DNA from: an uncultured Flavobacteriaceae bacterium
Lineage (GTDB): Bacteria; Bacteroidota; Bacteroidia; Flavobacteriales; Flavobacteriaceae
Direction: 5' to 3'
Assembly (NCBI GenBank): GCA_938009735.1
Contig: CALLIG010000060.1
Coordinates: 1 to 62,929 of the forward strand
Length of the DNA: 62,929 nt
A program made the position numbers and the translations under genes. Shown in pieces: positions 8,201-17,400 of this stretch (positions within the stretch are counted from its first letter, which is position 1; every line of letters starts with the position of its first letter). Under the pieces are notes generated by a model, which was not told where the DNA came from, searched no databases, and saw only the letters and a program-made list of their open reading frames with translations.

Positions 8201-8950
8201 ATGTTAAAAGAAGAACGGCAGCAGACTATATTAAATGAAGTAGATCTTCACAATAGAATACTATTGACCGATATAGCAGAAACACTTGATGTTTCTATTG
8301 ATACGGTGCGAAGAGATGTAAAAGAACTTGATGCAGACCAAAAGCTTCGGAAAGTTCATGGTGGTGCAATTTCTCTTGGTTTTACAACAAGTAGCACAAG
8401 AAATACTAATATTTACGCCCTTCAGGAGAAAACCAAAATTGCGCAAAAGGCATTGTCGCTATTAACAGATGGATCGGTTATTTTTATTGACGGCGGAACT
8501 ACTTGCCTAGAATTGGCAAGATTGATTCCTTTAGATCTTGAATTTACTTGCTTTACTTTGAGTTTGCCCGTTGCGATGGAACTCTCTTCAAAACCTAATG
8601 TTACGGTTATTTTTATCGGAGGTGAGATTTCAAAAGATGCTCAAATATCTATTGGAGCAAATACAATTCATAATTTATCAGAGATCAAAGTTGACTACAG
8701 TTTTATAGGAACAGGTTATGTAGATTCTAAATACGGACTTACTGAATTTGATTGGGATATTGTACAACTTAAGAAAGCTGTAATAAAGGCAGCAAAGAAA
8801 ACGGTACTTTTATGCATTTCAGAAAAATTGAATTCGCAACATCGTTATAAAACCTGTGATATAAACTCCATTAATACAATGATTACAGAGTTGGAGCCGG
8901 AAGACAAACTATTAAACCTTTTTAGAAACCACGATATTCGACTACTATAA
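8201..8950 (+). CDS. DeoR-family transcriptional regulator of amino-sugar metabolism
   Basis: The protein has an N-terminal DeoR helix-turn-helix (ERQQTILNEV, then ILLTDIAETLDVSIDTVRRDVKELD, about residues 5-45). After it come KLRKVHGGA and the sugar-phosphate-sensing DeoRC domain with FIDGGTTCLELARLIP (about 95-110). The reading frame is open from a TTG at 8198, but the ATG at 8201 (MLKEERQQ, 249 residues) is the natural start. Its stop overlaps the murQ start by one base (TAATG), so the two are coupled. It is divergent from the NagB-LmbE gene, so it most likely senses an amino-sugar phosphate and controls both directions; the ligand is inferred. Confidence 0.9.
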   Translation: MLKEERQQTILNEVDLHNRILLTDIAETLDVSIDTVRRDVKELDADQKLRKVHGGAISLGFTTSSTRNTNIYALQEKTKIAQKALSLLTDGSVIFIDGGTTCLELARLIPLDLEFTCFTLSLPVAMELSSKPNVTVIFIGGEISKDAQISIGANTIHNLSEIKVDYSFIGTGYVDSKYGLTEFDWDIVQLKKAVIKAAKKTVLLCISEKLNSQHRYKTCDINSINTMITELEPEDKLLNLFRNHDIRLL

Positions 8951-9759
8951 TGGAATATATAAAAATTACAGAGACACCATCAAATCACGATAACTTAGAA
9001 CAATTAGATACCACATCTATTTTATCAAAAATGAATGAAGAAGATCAAAAAGTAGCGGATGCTGTCGCTTTGGTCATTCCTCAAATTACAAAATTGGTAG
9101 ATGCTTTAGCGGAACGTTTTGTTGAGGGAGGGCGTCTTTTCTACATTGGTGCTGGTACGAGTGGTAGACTAGGTATTTTAGATGCATCAGAAATTCCTCC
9201 AACTTTTGGATTACCACATGAAAGAGTGGTAGGCTTAATTGCTGGTGGTGACACAGCAATACGAAAATCAGTTGAGAATGCTGAAGATGATGGTCAACAA
9301 GCTTGGAAGGACTTACAAAAACATAATATATCTTCTAAAGATGTAGTCGTAGGTATTGCAGCATCTGGAACAACACCGTATGTAATTGGTGGTATAAACG
9401 AAGCGAAAGCAAATGGCTTATTAACAGCTGGTATTACGAACAACCCCGGTTCTCCATTGCCAAATGCTGCTGATATTCCAATAGCAGTAAATGTAGGTCC
9501 AGAATTTATTACAGGTAGCACACGAATGAAAAGTGGTACTTCTCAGAAATTAGTATTGAATATGATCTCTACAGCCTTGATGATTAAAATAGGACGAGTA
9601 AAGGGCAACAAGATGATCAATATGCAATTAAGTAACGTAAAGCTTGTTGACCGCGGAGTTCGTTATGTTGTAGAAGGTTTAGGAATTACATATTCTGAAG
9701 CTTCTGAAATGCTTAAAAAGCATGGTTCGGTAAAAGCTGCATTAGATGCTGGAATGTAA
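8950..9759 (+). CDS. murQ: N-acetylmuramic acid 6-phosphate etherase
   Basis: MurQ cleaves the lactyl ether of MurNAc-6-phosphate, giving GlcNAc-6-phosphate and D-lactate in the cytoplasm. The SIS-domain sugar-phosphate site appears as YIGAGTSGRLGILDASEIPPTFG (broken here by description: residues 65-87), with catalytic Glu81 equivalent to E. coli E83. Later motifs are AGGDTAIRKSVENAEDD, AASGTTPYV and TGSTRMKSGTSQKLVLNM. At 269 residues it is shorter than E. coli MurQ (298), lacking part of the C-terminal helical region, as is usual in this phylum. The start codon overlaps the DeoR stop by one base. It completes the AnmK-MurQ-NagB route encoded on the two strands here. Confidence 0.96.
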   Translation: MEYIKITETPSNHDNLEQLDTTSILSKMNEEDQKVADAVALVIPQITKLVDALAERFVEGGRLFYIGAGTSGRLGILDASEIPPTFGLPHERVVGLIAGGDTAIRKSVENAEDDGQQAWKDLQKHNISSKDVVVGIAASGTTPYVIGGINEAKANGLLTAGITNNPGSPLPNAADIPIAVNVGPEFITGSTRMKSGTSQKLVLNMISTALMIKIGRVKGNKMINMQLSNVKLVDRGVRYVVEGLGITYSEASEMLKKHGSVKAALDAGM

Positions 9760-9763
9760 GGCG

Positions 9764-10168
9764 CTACTTTTTTTGAATTACCTCAACTTCTTCAAGTGTC
9801 ACTATTTTATCCGAAGAATTCCCCCAAGAATTTGAAATAAAATTCATGACATCAACCACTTCTTCATCTTCTAAACCCATTGGTGTCATAACGCCATTAT
9901 AGGTTACGCCGTTTACAACGAGTTCACCACTTTGACCATATTTAATACCTTGAATACTAGCTTCACGCTGTTCTTTTAAATAGTCTGATCCTGCTAGTGG
10001 CGGAAAAGTATTTGCAACACCTTCACCTTTTTCCAAATGGCAGGTAGCGCAAAAATCAGCATAAATTTCACTACCACGCTTCATACTTTCTTCAAGCGTC
10101 GGATCTTGAAATAACGACGACGAAATGAACACTATAGCAGCCAAATAAAATAAAACGAAAATTTTCAT
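9764..10168 (-). CDS. Class I cytochrome c, secreted
   Basis: This small 134-residue protein has an N-terminal signal segment (MKIFVLFYLAAIVFISSSLF). It carries one heme c attachment motif CATCH at residues 40-44, followed by a class I fold with a likely axial Met in VMTPMGLEDEEVVDVMNF. Its start ATG lies one base after the stop of the sugar dehydrogenase gene, so the two form an operon. The cytochrome is a plausible electron acceptor for the dehydrogenase. Its 3' end faces murQ with only 4 nt between the stop codons and no visible hairpin. Confidence 0.9.
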   Translation of the reverse strand: MKIFVLFYLAAIVFISSSLFQDPTLEESMKRGSEIYADFCATCHLEKGEGVANTFPPLAGSDYLKEQREASIQGIKYGQSGELVVNGVTYNGVMTPMGLEDEEVVDVMNFISNSWGNSSDKIVTLEEVEVIQKK

Positions 10169-10169
10169 A

Positions 10170-11294
10170 TTAGCTCTTGGGTACTAGTTTATAAATTCCT
10201 TTGCCTTCAACCGCTAAATAAATAAATCCATCTGGACCTTCTTTAACATCTCTTACGCGGCCAATATCTGCAGCCAATTTTTCGCGTTTAGTTACTTTAT
10301 GACCATCCATTTCTAAACGTTCTAAATATTGAAATTTAAGAGAGCCAACCAATAAGCTGCCATTCCATGATTTTCCATAAGTGTCTGTAGTTACGAACGT
10401 CATTCCACTTGGTGCAATAGAAGGAAGCCAATAGTGAATAGGTTGTTCCATACCTTCCATTTCTGTTTTTTCTGTTATGGTTGTTCCACTATAATTAACG
10501 CCAAAAGTGACAAGAGGCCACCCGTAATTTTTACCTGGTTGAATAACATTAATTTCATCACCACCTTTTGGTCCATGCTCGTGATCCCAAATTTCTCCGG
10601 TTGTAGGATGTTTCACTAAACCTTGTGGGTTTCGGTGTCCGTAACTGTAAATAGCATTTTTAGCATTTGGTGTACCAAAAAATGGATTGTCTTCTGGGAT
10701 GCTTCCATCTGCATGAAAACGATATATTTTTCCTCCATCTCTTGAAATATCTTGCGGATTTTCATCTCTAGCCCCTCTTTCTCCAATAGAAAGAAATAGA
10801 TATCCATCGTTATCAAATTCAATACGAGAACCAAAATGTTGACCTTTTGTTGTGTTAGGTCCTGCTTTGTATAGTAATTCGTTGTTAGTTAGTGTATTAC
10901 CTTCTAATTTTGCTCTCATAAGAGCCGTGTGACCTCCTTTTTCTTCCCCTTCAGATGAAGCGTATGAAATGTATATCCAACCGTTGGTCAAATAATCAGG
11001 ATGTAACTCAATATCAAGCAATCCACCTTGACCTCTTGTATACACTTCAGGTACATTCGAAATGACTGTTTTTGCTCCATCTTTGAAGTGCCATAATTCG
11101 CCAGATTTTTGAGTTACCAACATTGCTCCATCAGGCAAAAAGGTCATTCCCCATGGAACCTGCATTTCATCGAATAATAATTCTGCTGTAAATGGTATAT
11201 TTTCAGGTGTATCTACCTGATTTTCTGTGTCTTGCGCACAAGACAAATTGATTGCGGCGATGAATAAACTTACAAAGAGTACACTATTTTTCAT
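10170..11294 (-). CDS. PQQ-dependent sugar dehydrogenase (glucose/sorbosone dehydrogenase family), lipoprotein
   Basis: The 374-residue protein begins with a lipoprotein signal (MKNSVLFVSLFIAAINLSCAQ, lipobox NLSC). It then shows the six-bladed propeller of soluble aldose sugar dehydrogenases: VPWGMTFLPDGAMLVTQKSG, GGLLDIELHPDY, GQHFGSRIEFDNDGYLFLS, YSYGHRNPQGL, WDHEHGPKGGDEIN and GRVRDVKEGPDGFIYLA. It probably oxidises aldose sugars in the periplasm or at the outer membrane using PQQ. The adjacent cytochrome c would take the electrons. No PQQ biosynthesis genes are in the window. The exact sugar is unknown. Confidence 0.9.
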   Translation of the reverse strand: MKNSVLFVSLFIAAINLSCAQDTENQVDTPENIPFTAELLFDEMQVPWGMTFLPDGAMLVTQKSGELWHFKDGAKTVISNVPEVYTRGQGGLLDIELHPDYLTNGWIYISYASSEGEEKGGHTALMRAKLEGNTLTNNELLYKAGPNTTKGQHFGSRIEFDNDGYLFLSIGERGARDENPQDISRDGGKIYRFHADGSIPEDNPFFGTPNAKNAIYSYGHRNPQGLVKHPTTGEIWDHEHGPKGGDEINVIQPGKNYGWPLVTFGVNYSGTTITEKTEMEGMEQPIHYWLPSIAPSGMTFVTTDTYGKSWNGSLLVGSLKFQYLERLEMDGHKVTKREKLAADIGRVRDVKEGPDGFIYLAVEGKGIYKLVPKS

Positions 11295-11418
11295 ATCAAT
11301 GCGTTAGAAGTATGTTATAAGGTATAAATATAAACAGAATTTATAAGCTGAAAGAATTACACCCTAGAATACGGTGATCCCCAATTGCTAGTATTCTTAC
11401 CCAAATTCGACTTAACCT

Positions 11419-14400
11419 ATGCTCCCACAAAAATCGAGGTACGTCTTGTATGTCCTATTGATATTGGCTCTGTCGGTAATCGGCACTTCAGCCATTGCGA
11501 AAACATCGGTATACACTTTCATTACCGAAGTAGTTTCGACGCTAGAGGATGATGTCACCACTTCACCAAATACTCAAATTAACAAAACAACGAAAAATAA
11601 GGCCAAGGCTTCTGCCATGCCCATGTTTATGACTATCATTCAAGGAGCGGATGAAGAAGTAACATGTGCAGATGATGGAAGTACCGTAGCAAGGTTTAGT
11701 CTTTGCGGTGATTTTGATGATCGAACAATTTCTTTGGCAGGCGCCCCATTTGGAAGTGTAGAATGGGAACAAGTTACAGGTGGATGTACACCTGATGTAA
11801 ATACACCATGCCCAAGCGGAAGTTGTACTTTTTCTTCTGTGGGAGGAGGACAAACGTTTTCTATAGACGCAAGTACTATACCAGCAGGAACTGGAGCAGA
11901 ATTTCGAGTAAGAGCTGATGGTACTGGACCTTGGTATTATTTTGAAGTTACAAAAAGTACGATTACCCAAACTTATGTGAAAACAGATTTCGTTTGTGGC
12001 GTTGATGGTCGTATTCAAATTACAGGTCTTTCAAGCGCCTATGAATTTAGTATCGATAGTGGAAGTGGTTTTGGCCCATGGCAAGGACCTATGTTTGATA
12101 ATTTAACACCAGGTACCTACAACGTAAAAGCAAGACTTCAAAATACTCCGGGAGCTTGCGAATATCCTTATGAGCCTATTGTTATTGAACAGCAAGACAT
12201 GGTTATTGAAGCAACTTTTGTTGATGTAGCTTGTTCAGGAGAAACGGGAAGCATCACAGTTAATGTTAATAATACCGTACCAGGTCCTTATAAATATACA
12301 TTGCTTGATAATACAGGTACAGCTCAAGAATTTACTGCATTTTTACCAGCAGACAATTATACGTTCGCTGCAGTAGGTGTTGGAACTTATACTGTTCAAG
12401 TGGAGACTCAACAATGTACTGGTGATCCTTTAAACGGAATTGATCCGCCTCGTCAAAATTTAGATACGAGTGGAAACCCAATTACTATCGGAAATGGTTT
12501 AGCAGCATTAGATGCTTCAACTGAAGTGAATAGTAGTTTTGGTTGTTCAACTATTACTGATGTAGATATTACGTTAAATGTAACTGGTGGTTCAGCTCCA
12601 TATACCTTTACGGTTAATGGAGGCCCTATACAACCATCCTTTACAGGTTCAACAACGTATAACGTTACTACAGCAGGAACTTATGATTTTATAGTTACAG
12701 ACAGTAATGGCTGTACTATTCCCGCATCATCAAATGTGGAAAATCTTTCTCCTCCTGATGTGACGGCAGCCGGAGTTGATGGTACATGTTCAAATGGTGG
12801 TGCAAGAATCAATTTTAATGTGGTTAATGCAAATGGATACAACTTATCGTATCGCGTGAATGCAATTGATCCATGGGATACTAATCCTTCAATTTCTGTC
12901 CCGGCAGGTACCTATAATAACATTGAAGTTCGGTATCAGCAAGGTGGCTTTGAATGTACAATGACCTTACCAGCTATTACAGTAACAAACGTAGGCGTAA
13001 TTTCAGGCTCTGCAACTAAGGTAGCGGATAGAACTTGTGATGGATCTGGTGGCACAATTGGCGGACAAATAGATTTTGGAGCAGCTAGTGGTGGATCTGG
13101 TAGTGGTTATGTTTTTAGTATAGACGGATTAAATTTTAGTGCAACTACATCTTTTACTGGTTTGGTTCCGGGTACGTATACCCCTATGATTGAAGATGGC
13201 GGTGGGTGTCGGCTAGCACTTACAGCAATAGATATTTTAGATGTTGATCCGCCTACAGATATTGATTTTATTGCAACCAATAGTAATTGTGCCGCAAGTA
13301 CTGTTGACTTACAATTGGTGCCAACAAGTAATGTAGCGATTACTAACTATTCTATTATAAGTCCATCAACCATTAATAATGGTGGTAGTGACACTTTTGT
13401 TAGTCTTGACGCAACACAATCTTATATATTTCAAATTACAGATGCGAATAATTGTACCTATACAGAAGGGTATTCTCCAGCTATAGTTAGTACTATTCGT
13501 GCTAGAGTTAAATCAGGTGGTGATACGCAAGTATGTTTTGGTGCTGCAGATGGTTCTGGTGCTTTTTTAATAGATGGATTCGCTAATAATTATACCTACA
13601 ACATAAATGGAGCTCCTGAAAGCGCTCCACAAAATGCTGGCGAAGTTTCTATTACTGGTTTGGCCCCTGCAACTTATACCATTACAATTACCGATGTTGA
13701 TACCGGATGTACTGATACAGCTAACTTTACAGTACAAGAACCAGCATCTGCTTTAGACTTAACAGCTACTGTAACAGCAATGACTTGTGCAAATGGTAAT
13801 TTAGGAAGAGTAGTTGCGCAAACTACAGGCGGTTGGGGAAATAATAGATTTACCTTAGTGTACCCTGGTGGTGGAACAACGGTTGGACCTAAAGCGGGAC
13901 CCGTTTTTGGTAATCTTTCGTTAGCAGGAACTTATACGCTATCTGTTACTGATGCTGAAGGATGTTCAGATAGCATGACATTTGACTTAACTCCAATAGA
14001 CGCTCCAACTATTACACTAGATAATGTGGCTTCTGACTTTTGTTATGTTCCAGGTACGGGAGCAACTATGGTGGTAACTTCAACTGCTGGTTCTGCTGCA
14101 ATTGGCACACACCAATTTAGAATTAACGGAGGTCCTTTGCAGGCTGGTGGTACATTTACAAACCTTAGCCCAGGTGGTTACTCTATTGAAGTAGTAGACG
14201 GTAATAATTGTTCCGCCTCAGTTAACTTAACAGTACGCCCTCAATTAAGAGTTAATACTAGTATCACAGGTGAGATACCATGTGGTGCTGCTGATGGAGA
14301 AATAACGGTTCAAGTTACTGGAGGTTATTTATCAAGTACTACTCCTAAATCATACGAGGTAAGTACAGATAATGGTGTAACATTTAGTGCTTCTACTCCT

Positions 14401-17400
14401 TTTACAACCAATACATTTGCTTTTAATACAAGCGTTCCTGGCGACTATATTTTCAGAGTATCTGATAATGAAGGTTGTATTGCAGAATCAAATCCTATTA
14501 CATTAAACCCACCACAATCTATTGATCCGCCAACAGTAGTGGTGACTCCAGCTAGTTGTGGTCAAACAAATAATGGAATTGTAACAATTACCCCTGATGC
14601 AACAAGTGGTGTTCCTGCATATGAAATTAACTTTAATAATACAGGTTGGGGTACTCAAGCTACTTTTTCGAATTTAATAGCTGGTAATACATATCCTTAT
14701 TCAGTTCGTGATTCAAGAGGTTGTGAAACTTTACCTGCCTCAGTTACTATTCCTTTAGATGCTACACCACCGCCAGATGCGACTGTTGTTTCAAATCTAG
14801 CAATATGTAGTTCTGGTACATTAGAGGGCTCGATCGATGTAACAAATGTAACAGGCGGAACCGCTAACTTCACCTATATATTACAAGATGAATTTGGAGT
14901 AGAGATTACAAGAACAGGACCAACTGCCAGTACAACAACGACTTTTGCAAACCTAGCACCAGGCAATTATTCTATAGTGACTATTGACGCTTTGGGTTGT
15001 AGAGATATAGATGCAGTTACGGTTATTCAAACAAACCTAACAGTAGTTCCAGATCCTGTAACACCAGTTTGTGATATTACTGGATTTAGTAATACAGTAG
15101 AGATATTTGGTGGAGTAGGACCATTCTTAATTCGATTAGAGAATGACCCAGCTGCCCCGGTAACTCCAAATATCCCTCCAAGAAGACATACATTTATAGG
15201 TTTACAATTTGGTGTGACGTATACTGTAGAAGTTACTGATGTAGGTACTGGTTGTGTGTATTTAGAAGAAATTCCTCCTGTTGAAGGCCCATCTACCTTA
15301 GATGTTACTGCGGCTACTACGCCAGGATATTGTGATGTAAATCGTTTCGGACAGATTAGTTATGATATTTCAGGTTTCTTGCCGAATAGTGATTTGATCG
15401 TAGAAGTACTAAATACAGATGACGGAACACGTATAACGATTGAATCTCCGACAAATGTATCACCAGTTCATTCTGGTACTTACGAAGCATTACCAGGTAA
15501 TTATCAAATCATTGTAACAGATCTTACTGATAATTGTAGTGATGCTACCGCGGTAACTATATTACAGAACTTACCAGCAATAGATATTTTAAGTGCAAAC
15601 CCTGCCAATTGTACTTCGAATGGTTCAATTACTGTTCAAGGAAATGGTGGTGGTGGAGGTCCTTATAATTTTGCTTTTATGACGGTTGGAGCTATTCCAA
15701 CACCAGGAGATTTTACACCAAGCACTACGTTTTTTGGCCCAGCTGGAAATTATGATGTTTATGTTCAAGATGCTACCGGTTGTACCTCTTTCGCAATTGC
15801 TGAAATCATTCCATTAGACCCAGCATTGCCTGTGCCAATTTTTGCAGTTGATAATCAATGCGCAGTTGCATCGCCATCTTTTGATATTATTGTGCGTGTT
15901 CCTTCTACTGTTGATACTCCTAGATTTACATTGGGTGGTGACACAAGATTCCCAACTATTGTTGGTGCTTTCTGGGAGGCTACTTATGTTGTAAATACTC
16001 CAGGTAATTATATAGTAAATGTTATTGATGCAAATGGTTGTACAAGTCAAGGAACTGCAGATGTTTTTGAATTTATTTCTGCATCAGGAGATTTTAGTAC
16101 TGAATCTACATGTAATGATGCTGACGGTGCGATAACTATAATACCTAATGGTGGTAGTGGTAATTTTGATTATGAACTTACAGGTACTAATTACTTAGGA
16201 ACAGGTGTTGGACCAATAATACAATCTGACAACCCTGTTTTTACTGGTGTAACACCAGGAACATACCAAGTGTTAGTTACTGATAGAGATGTAACTGACG
16301 GTGTTTCAAATTGTACTTTTACGGTGTCCAATATTACTTTAGATGCTGCTATTCCGCCAGTTATAATGCCTACTACACCAGAAAACATATCTTGTAATGG
16401 TGATAGTGATGGTAGTATTGATATTGTACTTCAGGCTGGTACTGATTTCGATGGTCCAATTGATTATCGTTTGTTGGATTTTGTAACTAGAGCCGTAATT
16501 GCAAATAATGCTTCTGGATCATTTCCAGATTTGACACCAGGTAGTTATGAAGTTGAGGTTGTTTCAACGAGAAACTGTACTGATTTATCAGGAGAATTAG
16601 TAATTTCAGAGCCGCCTATATTTACAATTACAGCAGCAGCAACACCTTTTACCTGCGAGTCTGGTTCTAATAGATTTAGTTCTTCAATTGTAACTGCAAC
16701 GATTACTAGTGCTGGTACACCAACAAATTATAGATATAGTATAACTGGTTTTGAGAATTATCAAACGAGTAATACTTTCGAAATTGTTGATAATGGTAGC
16801 ACACAAAACATAACTGTTTATGCTATTGATGATAACGGATGTCAAACTACCGCAAGTGTACCTATAAGTCCTCCTTTAGATGTTATTCCTTCTATTGTAC
16901 AAACAGATCTATTAAATTGTAGAGATCCAGAAAGAGTTCGTATCGAAGTAATAGGTACTACTGATTTTACAGTTACTACAGTTTCAGCTATTCCTGTTGC
17001 ACCTGTTACTAATACAGCAGGTAATAATTATGTAGATGTATTTTTGCCAGCATCTGGCGACTATCTGTTTGAGGTACAAGATAATCTGCCTAGCGGCTGT
17101 GCTTATCCAATGCCAATACATACTGTAATAGATCCTATTCAACCAACAATTGTTATTGCAGAAGCAAACCCAATACAATGTTTTGGAGGAAGTGATGGTG
17201 AATTGTCAATCGAAGTAACTGATTATACCGGGCTATATTCTTATACAGTTTATAGCGGAAGCGATCCAACTAAAACAACACCTATTGCGACAGGTAATTT
17301 AGATACGGCAAACAATCCAGAACTAATTACCGGTCTTGCTGGTGGTAATTTCTTTGTGGAAGTTACTTCTACTGGTATGCCATTCTGTTCAAGTGATAGT

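Noticed and set aside
11366-11397. Inverted repeat AGAATAC/GTATTCT between the dehydrogenase and adhesin genes
   Set aside because: Only 7 bp with an 18-nt loop in A/T-rich DNA; could easily be chance.
15814-16050. Antisense open frames within the adhesin and other large genes
   Set aside because: They lie opposite well-supported coding sequence, have odd compositions and show no family motif; they are shadows.
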